A stretch of 64,000 bases of DNA from Amycolatopsis nivea (GTDB taxonomy: Bacteria; Actinomycetota; Actinomycetes; Mycobacteriales; Pseudonocardiaceae). Positions 8,618-17,438 of the stretch are shown here, one piece after another. Position 1 is the stretch's first letter. Each line of letters begins with the position of its first letter. Made by a program: the position numbers and the translations under genes. Location of the stretch: positions 124,001 through 188,000 of the forward strand of contig NZ_SDLT01000014.1 in the NCBI RefSeq assembly GCF_004522235.1. Direction: 5' to 3'. The notes beneath the pieces are model-generated. The model was not told the origin of the DNA, did no database searches, and saw only the letters and a program-made list of their open reading frames with translations.

Positions 8618-9736
8618 TCAGTCGACAGCGGCGGCATGGTGCGCATCCTGGCCAGTGCGGGCAGCGGGAAAACCGACGCCGAGCTGTTCCGCCGCGAGCG
8701 CGGTGCCTTCCAGCCGCGCGCGGATCTTGGCGAACGCGGTCTGCCGCGAGGTCGACTGGTCGTCCGCGAACGGGGAAAAGCCGCAGTCGTCACAGGTTCC
8801 GAGCTGCTCCACCGGGATATGACGAGCAGCACGCAGAACCCGATCGCGCACCTCTTCGGCCGTCTCCACGCGCGGGTCGATCGGGTCGATCACCCCGACG
8901 AACACGCGAACGCCCGGCCTGAGCTGATCCGCGATGACGCGCAGGACCCGGTCCGGATCGGGCTCGCTGGCCAGTTGGACGTAGAAATTGCCGACAGTGT
9001 GCCGGAACAGCGTCGGGAGCAGGTCGGCGTAATCGACGTCGAGGCTGTGCGTCGAGTCCAGGTCGCCGCCGGGGCAGGTGTGGACGCCGATGCGCGCCCG
9101 CTCGGATTCGCTGAACCTCGCCAGGACCCGGTTGTTCAGCTCGACGAAATCGCGCAGCACCTGACCGCTGGGATCGAGTTTGAGCGACAGGCGTCCCTCG
9201 GTGAAATCCAGCTGGACGACGTGCGCGCCCGCGTCGAGGCACCCGCGGATATCGGCCTCGGCCCCGTCGACCAGGTCCTCGAGGAATTTCTCGCGCGAAT
9301 AGCCGTCGATGCCCGAGACCGGGTAAAGCAGCGACAGCGCGGAAGGCGCGATAACCGCTTGTTTCACTGGAATATTCGTGCACTGCCGCGCGGCCCGCAC
9401 ATACTGCTCGGCGTGCTCCTGGTAACGGAACGGCCCGGACGTCAAACAGGGCAGCTGCCGCTGGTGGCCGTCGGCGAACGGGATGACGACGCCGTCCGCG
9501 GAAAGGTTGCCCGAGCCCGCGATCGGGTAGGTGACGAAGCTGGGTTTGCGCTGCTCGCCGTCGGTGACCACGGTCGCGCCCAGCTCCGCTTGCGTTTCGA
9601 TGGTCTCGCGAACGGCCCGGTCGAGAACGGAGGCGAAGGCCGCGTCGCCGAGCTGCCCGCTTTGGCGCGCGGCGAGAGCGCCGAGCAATTCGGGCGAACG
9701 CGGGATGCTGCCGATGGGTTCGGAAGGAATGGTCAT
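8618..9736 (-). CDS. MetE C-terminal-domain-like methyltransferase (cobalamin-independent methionine synthase family)
   Basis: A 372-residue protein matching only the catalytic zinc half of MetE, which is about 750 residues long in full form. The zinc ligands are visible as His and Cys in GVHTCPGGD and Cys in GTCDDCGFSPF, and the substrate-facing VTDGEQRK and QLDFTEGRLSL strands are present. Stand-alone versions transfer methyl groups from varied donors, and the acceptor cannot be read from sequence. The ATG has only a weak ribosome site. Two sharp dyads stand 50-95 bp upstream, suggesting specific control. It is convergent with nothing and may be accessory to the enediyne cluster, but that is a guess from position. 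Confidence 0.82.
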   Translation of the reverse strand: MTIPSEPIGSIPRSPELLGALAARQSGQLGDAAFASVLDRAVRETIETQAELGATVVTDGEQRKPSFVTYPIAGSGNLSADGVVIPFADGHQRQLPCLTSGPFRYQEHAEQYVRAARQCTNIPVKQAVIAPSALSLLYPVSGIDGYSREKFLEDLVDGAEADIRGCLDAGAHVVQLDFTEGRLSLKLDPSGQVLRDFVELNNRVLARFSESERARIGVHTCPGGDLDSTHSLDVDYADLLPTLFRHTVGNFYVQLASEPDPDRVLRVIADQLRPGVRVFVGVIDPIDPRVETAEEVRDRVLRAARHIPVEQLGTCDDCGFSPFADDQSTSRQTAFAKIRARLEGTALAAEQLGVGFPAARTGQDAHHAAAVD

Positions 9737-9785
9737 GCGGCGAGCCTAGGAGCGGCGACACGGAGCGGAACAGGAAAGAAACACC

Positions 9786-9802
9786 GGAGAACGCCGTTCT
9801 CC
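9786..9802. promoter_or_regulatory. Perfect 17-bp dyad upstream of the MetE-like gene
   Basis: GGAGAAC, GCC, GTTCTCC: two 7-bp arms around a 3-bp centre, lying about 50 bp upstream of the leftward MetE-like start. It could be an operator for a dimeric repressor or a leader hairpin. No regulator gene is next to it. Confidence 0.45.
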
Positions 9803-9804
9803 TT

Positions 9805-9830
9805 CTTTCGAGCCATTACCGGTTCGAAAG
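9805..9830. promoter_or_regulatory. Second dyad upstream of the MetE-like gene
   Basis: CTTTCGA at 9805-9811 is repeated in inverse as TCGAAAG at 9824-9830 with a 12-bp spacer, immediately outside the 17-bp dyad. The pair of adjoining dyads is unusual and suggests a regulated promoter for the leftward gene. Confidence 0.4.
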
Positions 9831-9900
9831 TGTTGACACGGCAGTCCGGCAAGAAAAGCGCTTTATTGGCGCAGTGCAAAAAGCATTTTCACCAGCAACA

Positions 9901-9945
9901 CAAAACCGAGGGGGCGGCGGCCTGTTCCAGCCGCCGCCCCCTCGG
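9901..9945 (-). terminator. Intrinsic terminator of the luciferase-like gene
   Basis: A perfect 16-bp GC-rich stem (arms 9906-9921 and 9930-9945, 8-nt loop) is followed on the minus strand by four T residues (9902-9905). It lies 11 bp past the stop of the leftward luciferase-like gene. Confidence 0.85.
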
Positions 9946-9956
9946 TCAGCGTGCGC

Positions 9957-10979
9957 TCAACGCCAGCCCAGCTCCGGAGCGACGTGCGTCAGAATGCTCT
10001 CCAGCACATGGGCGTTGTAGTCGACACCCAGCTGGTTCGGCACGGTCAGCAGCAAGGTGTCCGCGGCCTGCACGGCCTCGTCCTCCTTCAGTTCCCGCAC
10101 CAGTTCGTCCGGTTCGGCGGCGTACGAGCGGCCGAAGATCGCCCGGGTGTTCTCGTCGATCATGCCGATCTGGTCGCGCGAGTTGCGGTCGCTGCCGAAG
10201 TACGCGCGGTCCAGGTCGTTGGTCAGCGCGAAGATGCTGCGGCTGACCGAAACGCGCGGCTCGCGTTCGTGGCCCGCCTCCTTCCACGCCTCGCGGTAGG
10301 CCTCGATCTGCTTGCGCTGCTGGACGTGCAGCGGTTCGCCCGTCTCGTCGTCCTTGAGCGTGGAACTCTGCAGGTTCATGCCGAGTTTCGCCGCCCAGAC
10401 GGCCGTCGCGTTCGAGCCCGAGCCCCACCAGATGCGGTCGCGCAGCCCCTCGGAGTGCGGTTCGAGGCGGAGCAGGCCCGGCGGGTTGGCGAACATCGGC
10501 CGCGGATTCGGCTTCGCGAAGCCCTCGCCTTCGAGGAGCTTCAGGAAGACCTCGACGCGGTCGCGGGCCATGTCCGCGTCGGTCTCGCCCTCCGCGGGGG
10601 CGTAGCCGAAGTACCGCCAGCCGTCGATCACCTGCTCGGGGGATCCCCGGCTCACGCCGAGCTGGAGCCTGCCCCGCGAGATGAGGTCGGCGGCACCGGC
10701 GTCCTCGACCATGTACAGCGGGTTCTCGTACCGCATGTCGATCACGCCGGTGCCGATCTCGATCTTCGACGTCCGCGCGCCGATGGCCGCGAGCAGCGGG
10801 AACGGGCTGCCCGCCTGCCGCGCGAAGTGGTGCACGCGGAAGTACGCGCCGTCGACGCCCAGCTCCTCGGCCGCGACCGCGAGGTCGATCGACTGGTGCA
10901 GGAAGTCGGCGGCCGACCGGGTCTCGGAGTGCGGGCTCGGCGACCAGTGGCCGAACGACAGGAAGCCAATGTTCTTCAC
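9957..10979 (-). CDS. LLM-class flavin-dependent oxidoreductase (luciferase-like)
   Basis: A 340-residue TIM-barrel protein of the bacterial luciferase-like monooxygenase family, using reduced flavin. Family features are the N-terminal GFLSFGHWSP strand, AEELGVDGAYFRVHHF, IGTGVIDMRYENPLYMVEDAGAAD region, LGVSRGSPEQV, and IWWGSGSN. Substrate cannot be inferred. The start is GTG at 10979; an ATG ten bases upstream is in another frame. It follows the tachylectin-type gene by 28 bp and may be co-transcribed with it. A strong terminator closes it. Confidence 0.88.
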   Translation of the reverse strand: MKNIGFLSFGHWSPSPHSETRSAADFLHQSIDLAVAAEELGVDGAYFRVHHFARQAGSPFPLLAAIGARTSKIEIGTGVIDMRYENPLYMVEDAGAADLISRGRLQLGVSRGSPEQVIDGWRYFGYAPAEGETDADMARDRVEVFLKLLEGEGFAKPNPRPMFANPPGLLRLEPHSEGLRDRIWWGSGSNATAVWAAKLGMNLQSSTLKDDETGEPLHVQQRKQIEAYREAWKEAGHEREPRVSVSRSIFALTNDLDRAYFGSDRNSRDQIGMIDENTRAIFGRSYAAEPDELVRELKEDEAVQAADTLLLTVPNQLGVDYNAHVLESILTHVAPELGWR

Positions 10980-11007
10980 GCATCGTCAAACGTTCAACTA
11001 CCCCGTC

Positions 11008-13140
11008 TCATTCCCTGGCCGCCGCCGCGGCGGCGGAATGTGCCGGTGCGGGACGGCTGAGTGCCCGGTCGACCACGTTCCGCAACACCTGCGCCACCAC
11101 CGGGTCCACCCGGACGGCGCCGTTGAACGTCAGCGACGACGCGCTGAACACGAAACCGCCGCCGGGCAGTTCCTTGCACGCCATCGCGGCGCCCGCGCGG
11201 TCGGTCGGGTTCGTGCCCTGCGCGATGACCCCGCTCGGCGGCACCTCGCCGTCGAGGCCTTGGAGCGTGTCGAACTCCCAGGCGCTCGCCGCGCCGTTGC
11301 GGCCGTGCGCGCCGAACTCGCTGCCGACCGTCAGGCCGGTCCCGGCCAGGAACGGGTGGTCGCGCAGGACGCGGTACGGCGCGAAGGTCATCCAGCCGTC
11401 GTACTCGAAATTCACCCCGAGCAGCTGCGACTCCGGCAGGTCGTAGTGGTCGAGGAACAGGTCGCGGCTGCCGTCGGCGGCACGGAACGTCAGCGTGGTG
11501 CCCGCGGCGTCGAACTCCGCGCGTTCGTAGATCTGGTTGCCGCCGGTGGCGATCACGCTGCCGCCGGCCGCGAGGTAGCCGGCCAGGTTGGTGCGCATGG
11601 CCATCGAGAAGTACTCCGGGTGCGAGCCGAGCACGACGGCGCTGTAGTCCTCGAGCCAGCCGCCGGTGTGCAGGTCGTGGTCGGTGTAGCAGTCGAACCC
11701 GACCTGCTCGGCACTCAGCCAGCGCAGCAGCTCCAGATCGCTGTAGAGCTCCAGGTCGTACTGGCCTTTCGGCGCGATCAGCCAGGTGTAGCTGGGCCGC
11801 AGGAACGAGATCACCCGCCGGACGCCGGCCTGGCCCTCGGAGTACTGGTCGTGCCCGCTCCAGCCGTTGTACGCGTGGTAGGTGTTGGTCGGCAGGACCA
11901 CGGCGATCTTCTGCGCGGGCGCCGCGGGCCGCACCACGAACGGGATGTGCTGCACCCGGCCGTACCGGCCGGTCAACCGCGCGGCGTACACCCCGGACGG
12001 CCAGGTCGCGGGGATGTCCGCGGCGTAGCGCTCGGTCCAGCCGCATCCGGCGGACCGGTAGTTCGCGCCCACCATCTGCAGGCCGCCGGTGACAGTGGTC
12101 GTGCCGGTGACCGCTTCCGGGGTGTCCCCGCCAGGCGCGACGCGCACGAGCTGCGCGGTGACCGTGCTGAACGCCGTCGACACCGCGATGGACACCCGCC
12201 CGCCGGCGGGCACGCTCTGCTGCTGTGGATACCCCTGCAACCCGGCACTGCGTTCGACGGTGAACCCGTGCCCGACGACGATCCCGGTGCCGTTGTTGAT
12301 CCAGCGCGGCCCGCCGTCGGTGTCGACCGTCTCGTGGTTGGTGAGGCGCAGTTCGACGAGGTCGCCGTCGTCGCCCGGCACCGTCGAGTGGTCGATCCGG
12401 ATGAGGTAGACCGCACCGTTGCCGCCGCCGGCGAACAGGTCCCGGCGGAACAGCTCGAACCAGTCGTTGTCGCCGATCGCGATGGGCTGCCCGTTGTTCG
12501 CCCATCCGCTGCCGTCGCGGTAGCGGAACCAGGTGAGCGCGCCGGTGCCGCTGACCGCGTAGATGACGTTCGCGGTGTCGGAGAACAGATAGCGCGCGAC
12601 GTTGAACCCGTCGCCGAGCGCCTGCGGCGTTTCGAAGGTGCCGTTGATCCGCCGCGACCGGTACAGGATCCCGTTGGCGTCCACGCACCAGATGACGCCG
12701 CCCGGGCCGCCGAAAATGCGCGGGAAGGCGTTGAATCCGGTCCCGACGACGACCCCGGTGCCGTTGTTGGCCCAACTGCCCGCGCCGGTGTCCAGGTTGG
12801 TGACGAGCCGCTGGTAGTACAGCACCGTCCCGTCCGCGCGCACGCCGTAGAGGACGCCGTTCAGATCGCCGAGCACCGTGACGAAGTCCTGCCAGCCGGA
12901 CCCGATCAGCAGCCCGCTGCCCTGGTTGGCCCAGTCGAACGCGCCGGTGGCCCAGCCCCGGTGCCGGTACCAGTAAAGGGCGCCGTCCGCCTGCACGGCG
13001 TAGACGATCCCGTCGCCTCCGCCGACGAGCCTGCTCCAGCGCTGGTGCGGATCGAACGCTCCGGTTTCCAGCGCTGCTTCCGGACGTGCTTCTGTCGCTT
13101 CGGCGATCGGCAATGCCGGACGGCCGCTGAGAATCCCCAT
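11008..13140 (-). CDS. Tachylectin-like beta-propeller fused to a dimethylformamidase-beta-like domain
   Basis: A 710-residue protein. Residues about 30-300 hold repeats of the tachylectin-2 type, such as GIVYAVQADGALYWYRHRGW, spaced roughly 45-50 residues apart and ending in WANNGTG-like turns, expected to form a sugar-binding propeller. A short Ig-like linker follows, then residues about 410-700 resemble the large-subunit C-terminal domain of N,N-dimethylformamidase (VVLPTNTYHAYNGWSGHDQY, VLGSHPEYFS, ATGGNQIY, GSEFG). No signal peptide is clear. The ATG at 13140 was chosen for its GGGGGAG ribosome site; an upstream in-frame ATG has none. The reaction is unknown. Confidence 0.78.
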   Translation of the reverse strand: MGILSGRPALPIAEATEARPEAALETGAFDPHQRWSRLVGGGDGIVYAVQADGALYWYRHRGWATGAFDWANQGSGLLIGSGWQDFVTVLGDLNGVLYGVRADGTVLYYQRLVTNLDTGAGSWANNGTGVVVGTGFNAFPRIFGGPGGVIWCVDANGILYRSRRINGTFETPQALGDGFNVARYLFSDTANVIYAVSGTGALTWFRYRDGSGWANNGQPIAIGDNDWFELFRRDLFAGGGNGAVYLIRIDHSTVPGDDGDLVELRLTNHETVDTDGGPRWINNGTGIVVGHGFTVERSAGLQGYPQQQSVPAGGRVSIAVSTAFSTVTAQLVRVAPGGDTPEAVTGTTTVTGGLQMVGANYRSAGCGWTERYAADIPATWPSGVYAARLTGRYGRVQHIPFVVRPAAPAQKIAVVLPTNTYHAYNGWSGHDQYSEGQAGVRRVISFLRPSYTWLIAPKGQYDLELYSDLELLRWLSAEQVGFDCYTDHDLHTGGWLEDYSAVVLGSHPEYFSMAMRTNLAGYLAAGGSVIATGGNQIYERAEFDAAGTTLTFRAADGSRDLFLDHYDLPESQLLGVNFEYDGWMTFAPYRVLRDHPFLAGTGLTVGSEFGAHGRNGAASAWEFDTLQGLDGEVPPSGVIAQGTNPTDRAGAAMACKELPGGGFVFSASSLTFNGAVRVDPVVAQVLRNVVDRALSRPAPAHSAAAAAARE

Positions 13141-13198
13141 GTCTCCCCCAGGAGTTCGGTGTGCGTCCCCTCGCACACGTCTGATGGGGTAAACGCTC

Positions 13199-13232
13199 GT
13201 CCGGCCGCCGGGCGTTTACCCGGCGGCCGGAC
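13199..13232 (-). terminator. Hairpin terminator after the DUF1905 gene
   Basis: A perfect 14-bp stem (13199-13212 with 13219-13232) and 6-nt loop lie 24 bp past the leftward DUF1905 stop. There is no U tract, as is common for terminators in GC-rich actinomycetes. Confidence 0.65.
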
Positions 13233-13255
13233 TACCACCCGATCAGCCCAACGGC

Positions 13256-13540
13256 TCAGCGGGCGAGGCGTTCGAGCAGAACGACGGTCACCGTGTCCCC
13301 GGCCTCCTTGCCGATCGCTTTCCGCAGCGAGGCGTTGACCGGGAGTTTGTGGGTGCCGTCGCCGAGCGCCATGAAGGAACTGCGGAACGGTTCGCCGTCG
13401 ACGGTGCCGCGGACCTTCACCAGGCCGCGGGTGCCGAAGAACTCCGCGGACCCGGGCCAGATCAGGTACGTGTGGCCGCCCTTGGCCGGGCTCTTGCGCA
13501 GGGTCGCGGTGAATTTCTCGTCGAGTTCGCCGGTCTTCAT
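13256..13540 (-). CDS. DUF1905 domain protein
   Basis: A 94-residue small beta-rich protein matching the DUF1905 family: [70 protein letters not shown]. Function is unknown; it is usually a stand-alone gene. The ATG has a strong AAGGAGA ribosome site. It is flanked by hairpins on both sides, so it is probably a single transcription unit. Longer frames upstream run antisense-like through the terminator region and are not credible. Confidence 0.85.
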   Translation of the reverse strand: MKTGELDEKFTATLRKSPAKGGHTYLIWPGSAEFFGTRGLVKVRGTVDGEPFRSSFMALGDGTHKLPVNASLRKAIGKEAGDTVTVVLLERLAR

Positions 13541-13648
13541 CGGGTTCTCCTTCGGATCGGGCGGGACGTTCACCTCGAGGTACGAACCTGGCCGCGGGAT
13601 TTCGACACGGTACCGGCAGATCCGCGGAAATACCCTGGATCGCGCACG

Positions 13649-13684
13649 CCCGGCGCCGGAACGGTCACCCGTCCCGGCGCCGGA
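13649..13684 (-). terminator. Hairpin downstream of the first GH87 gene
   Basis: Two copies of CCGGCGCCGG at 13650-13659 and 13674-13683 pair as a 10-bp stem, 12 bp past the leftward stop at 13696. No U tract; a likely terminator. Confidence 0.5.
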
Positions 13685-13695
13685 CCGCTCCCCCT

Positions 13696-16600
13696 TTACC
13701 GCGTCCCGCGCCGGCCCCGCGCCGCCGCCGGGACTGGGCCTCCGGTGATCGTGAACTGCGAGCCCGGTTCGCGGACCACGTCGCCGGCCGACGAGTTCGT
13801 GATCGTCACGTTCGACAGCGTCGCGCTGCCCCGGGCGCCGCTCATCGCGAGGATGCCCGCGCCGTTGTTCGACTTGTCGATCTTGACGTTGCTGATCGTC
13901 ACATTCGGCATCGAACCGCCGCCCGTTTTGAATTGGATTCCGTCGTAGGTCGAATCGTGGATTTCCGTGTCCCGCAGCACGATGCCGGGGATGTCCTTGC
14001 CCTGGGCGAAGAACGTGATCGCGCCGAATTTCTGCTGTTCGCCCCAGAACACTCCGCCGCAGCGGTACAGGGCGTTGTTCGCGATCAGGGTCTGCCCGGA
14101 GAACGGCAGCGGGTCGTGGTCGGTCGCCAGCATGATGCCCGGGTAGTTCATCGTGTCGGAGACCAGGTTGTTCTCGATCTTGTTCCCGTACCCGCCGTAG
14201 ACCGCGATTCCGTTGGCCCGCCACGGAAGCTGGACGGTGTTGTTGCGGAACACGTTGTCGTGCGCGATGTCGACGGCCGGGTCCTTCACGTACTGGTTCG
14301 CCCAGACCGCGAGCGAATCGTCGCCGGTGGTGCGGAACGACGAGTTCACCACCCGCGAGTTCCGGGTGCCGTTGGTGAAGTTGATGCCGTCGGCGTAGGT
14401 GTCGCGGATCCGCATGCCGCTGAACTCCAGTCCGTCGGCCGGGCCCCACAGCGCCGGGATGTTGCTGTAGTCCCGGCCGACCCACACGCCCACGTTCGCG
14501 TGCTCGATCCACACGTTCGAGATCTTCGTGCCGGTGCCGAACCGGCCGTTCAGCCCGACGCCGCCTTCCGCCCCGCCGTCACCGCCGCGGATCCGGCCGG
14601 AGCCGAAGATCGCCAGGTCGGAGATCTGGACGTTCTTGTCGATGTCGAACCCGAAATTGCCCTCGTGCGGATGGTTGATGCCGCCCGCGTCCTGCGGCTG
14701 GATCAGCGAGTACAGCTGCGAATACCACATCCCGGCGCCGCGGATGGTGGCGTTCGAGATGCCGATCTGGTTGTACTGCCCGCCGCCGTTGGGCACGTTC
14801 GGGTCGTCGGTCAGGATCTTGCGTTCCTGCCGCCACTGGCCCGGCGGGATCCAGACACAGCTGATCACGCCGTTCTGGTCGTCGGTGACCGCGCGCTGGA
14901 TCGCCGCCGAGTCGTCGATCCCGTCGCCGGGCACGGCGCCGTAGTCGGTGATCGACGTGCATCCGGCCGGTTTCGGCAGAGCCGGTGCGACCTGTTCGAG
15001 GTCGATCAGGTCGATGACGTAGTACGCCGCGGTGTCGCCGTTGTCGCGTTGCAGCTTGAACTTCGTGCCCGGCGGGTACGACTGCGTCAGCAACGCGTGC
15101 GATTCGTCGAACAGCCGCCGCGCGTCGCCGCCGGGAGTGTTCGTCAGGCCTTCGGGATCGTCGGTGGTGCCGTAGAGCCAGCTGTGCGTGGACGACAGGT
15201 TCAGCTTCTGCGCGAAGGCGCCGTTGACGTACAGGCTGATCGTCGCGTCCTGTCCCCCGCCGCCGGGCGCGTCCGGGATCGAGTTGCGGACCACGATCGA
15301 GTTCGCCTGGTTCGTCGAGGTGAATTCCACGTACTGGCCCTGGTTCGCCAGGCGCACGGACTTCCGGCCGGACGATTCGGTCGCGAAGTTCGTGTGCCCG
15401 AACGTCCGCAGCGGATCGGTCTCCAGCAGCTGGCCTTGGTACTGCGCGGCTTCCGCTTCGTACTCCACGTACGGCAGCGCTGCGCCTCGGCCGACCACCA
15501 TCGCCTGCGAAAGCGTGTTGTTGGCTTCGTTGGTTTCCTCGACCGTGTCCGTCGCGTCGGCCGTCGCGGTGAGGGTCGCGTTCGCGGCGGTCCAGGTGCC
15601 GGCCAGTGCGACGTTCGCCGTGGCCCCGGCTGCGATCGCGGGGGTGTCGCCGTTCAGAGTGGTCTCGCCGGCGGTCAGCCGGGTCACCGAGGCTCCCGCG
15701 CCGCTCGTGCCGCGGTTGTGCACGGCGACGGTGAACGACACCGGCGCGCCGACGGCCGGGTTCGGCGGGTTCGACGTGATGCCGGTGACCTCGAGATCCG
15801 GTCCCGGGGCCTGCGCGATCACCAGCTGCGTCGACGCGGTGAACGTGTTGTTGGTTTCGTCCTGCTCGATCACCGAGTTGGCCGGATCGACGGTGGCGGC
15901 CACGCGGTAGGTGCCCTGCGGTCGCTTGCCCGCCTGCACGGTCACCGTGGTGGACGCTCCGGCGGCGAGTGCGCCGACCGGCGCGGACCCGAGGACGGTG
16001 CCGCCCAGGCTGACGTTGACCGTCGTCGCGGCGGCAGCGGCCGAGCCCGCGTTTCGCACGGTCGCCGACACGGCGAGGTCGCTGCTTTCCGTCGGGTTCG
16101 ACGGGGTCCAGGCCGTGTCGGTGACGACCAGGTCCGGGTTGGGCGCGGGCGTGCCGAGTACCTGGAATTCGGCGGCCTGTCCGCCGGGTGCGCCGGAGTT
16201 GGCGAAGAACCGCAGCTGCACGTCCGAGGCGCGGCCGGTGACCGGGATCGTCACGATGTTCTGGTTGGCGGCCGGGTCGAAGCGGTAGTCGGCTCGTGCG
16301 GACAGCGTGGTGAATTCCCCTGCGCCCTGGGCGCGGCCGAGGATCTCGAAGTTCTGCGTCCGCGCGCCCCAGATCGGGTCCGGGTTGAGCTTCACGACGA
16401 CGGAAGACAGGTCGGCGTCGGCGCCGAGCTTTACTGTCAGGGTGTTCGGGTAGCCTGCGGAAGACTCCCAGTAAGTACCCGTGTTGTTGTCATTCGCGTT
16501 GGCGGCCGCGAACGCGCCGACCGTCGAGGACGCTTCGATCGGCTTGCCCGCGGCGAGGTTCTGGCCGGTCTGCGTCCCGGCCCGGACGACGTGGTTGCTG

Positions 16601-17364
16601 TCCGCGGACTCGTTCCCGGCCGCGTCCTTGGCGCGGACGAAGTACTCGATCCGCGTGCCCGCGGGCCGGTTCTCGGTGAACGCGGTGCCGGTGACCGTGG
16701 TGACGGGCGTGCCGTCGCGGTAGACGGTGTAGCCGGTGACACCGACGTCATCGGCCGACGGCGACCAGGTCAGCTTGACCTGCCCGGAGGCGGGTTCGGT
16801 CAGCGTGACGTTCGCGGGTGCGGTCGGTGCCTGCGTGTCGCCGGTGTCCGGGCCGTACAGCTCGAACTCCGAGAGCTGCGCGGCGGACCACTGCGTGTTC
16901 GCGGTGACGTCCAGCCGTACGTAACGGGCGGACGCGGTCACCGGGATGGTCACCGTGCCGGAGGCGAACGTGTAGCCGGTCGAGCGGACCAGGTCGGTGA
17001 AAGACGTGCCGTCGGCGCTGCCGCGCACGGTGAGCGTCTGGGTGCGGGATTCCCAGGTGGCAGGCAGTTTCAGCACGATCCGCGAGAGTGCCTTGACGGA
17101 GCCGAGGTCGGCTTGGATCCATTGCGGGAAGGCGTTGTTGGCCGATTCCCAGTAGGTGGCTTGGTTGCCGTCGAAGGCGTTGGCGACCGGGTAGCCGGGC
17201 TGCACGCTGCTCGCCGAGACCGTGCGCGTCAACTGCACGTCGGCGGCGTTCGGAGCCGGACCCGGCGAGGGGCCGCCGGCCGCGGCGGCTGGGGTGAGGC
17301 CTGCCGCGAGCAGCCCTGCGGCGAGGAATCCGGTGACGAGCCGGGACAAACGCATGCGTGTCAT
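13696..17364 (-). CDS. Secreted multidomain GH87 alpha-1,3-glucanase/mycodextranase (copy 1)
   Basis: A 1,222-residue exported enzyme. A signal peptide covers about residues 1-29. F5/8-type C (discoidin, carbohydrate-binding) modules lie at about 45-180 and 275-410 around an Fn3 module (about 185-270). Two CARDB modules (about 420-620) and a CBM6/35-like module (about 635-780) follow. The C-terminal part is a right-handed beta-helix with GH87 signatures: DGINF and TGDDS place Asp at about 992, 1015 and 1016. That +23/+24 spacing matches the catalytic triad I recall for the Agl-FH1 alpha-1,3-glucanase. The ATG at 17364 has AAGAAGAG upstream. It likely degrades fungal-wall or bacterial alpha-1,3-glucan outside the cell. 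A pectate-lyase-like helix enzyme is the alternative. Confidence 0.85.
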   Translation of the reverse strand: MTRMRLSRLVTGFLAAGLLAAGLTPAAAAGGPSPGPAPNAADVQLTRTVSASSVQPGYPVANAFDGNQATYWESANNAFPQWIQADLGSVKALSRIVLKLPATWESRTQTLTVRGSADGTSFTDLVRSTGYTFASGTVTIPVTASARYVRLDVTANTQWSAAQLSEFELYGPDTGDTQAPTAPANVTLTEPASGQVKLTWSPSADDVGVTGYTVYRDGTPVTTVTGTAFTENRPAGTRIEYFVRAKDAAGNESADSNHVVRAGTQTGQNLAAGKPIEASSTVGAFAAANANDNNTGTYWESSAGYPNTLTVKLGADADLSSVVVKLNPDPIWGARTQNFEILGRAQGAGEFTTLSARADYRFDPAANQNIVTIPVTGRASDVQLRFFANSGAPGGQAAEFQVLGTPAPNPDLVVTDTAWTPSNPTESSDLAVSATVRNAGSAAAAATTVNVSLGGTVLGSAPVGALAAGASTTVTVQAGKRPQGTYRVAATVDPANSVIEQDETNNTFTASTQLVIAQAPGPDLEVTGITSNPPNPAVGAPVSFTVAVHNRGTSGAGASVTRLTAGETTLNGDTPAIAAGATANVALAGTWTAANATLTATADATDTVEETNEANNTLSQAMVVGRGAALPYVEYEAEAAQYQGQLLETDPLRTFGHTNFATESSGRKSVRLANQGQYVEFTSTNQANSIVVRNSIPDAPGGGGQDATISLYVNGAFAQKLNLSSTHSWLYGTTDDPEGLTNTPGGDARRLFDESHALLTQSYPPGTKFKLQRDNGDTAAYYVIDLIDLEQVAPALPKPAGCTSITDYGAVPGDGIDDSAAIQRAVTDDQNGVISCVWIPPGQWRQERKILTDDPNVPNGGGQYNQIGISNATIRGAGMWYSQLYSLIQPQDAGGINHPHEGNFGFDIDKNVQISDLAIFGSGRIRGGDGGAEGGVGLNGRFGTGTKISNVWIEHANVGVWVGRDYSNIPALWGPADGLEFSGMRIRDTYADGINFTNGTRNSRVVNSSFRTTGDDSLAVWANQYVKDPAVDIAHDNVFRNNTVQLPWRANGIAVYGGYGNKIENNLVSDTMNYPGIMLATDHDPLPFSGQTLIANNALYRCGGVFWGEQQKFGAITFFAQGKDIPGIVLRDTEIHDSTYDGIQFKTGGGSMPNVTISNVKIDKSNNGAGILAMSGARGSATLSNVTITNSSAGDVVREPGSQFTITGGPVPAAARGRRGTR

Positions 17365-17399
17365 GGCATCTCTTCTTTCGCGGGGACGGGGAGAAGGGA

Positions 17400-17433
17400 C
17401 GGGTGCCCGCCGGGACGACCGGGCGGGCACCCG
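17400..17433 (-). terminator. Hairpin between the two GH87 genes
   Basis: A 12-bp stem (17400-17411 with 17422-17433; loop of 10) lies just past the stop of the upstream GH87 gene, so the downstream copy may be transcribed partly by read-through. No U tract. Confidence 0.55.
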
Positions 17434-17438
17434 CGCGC

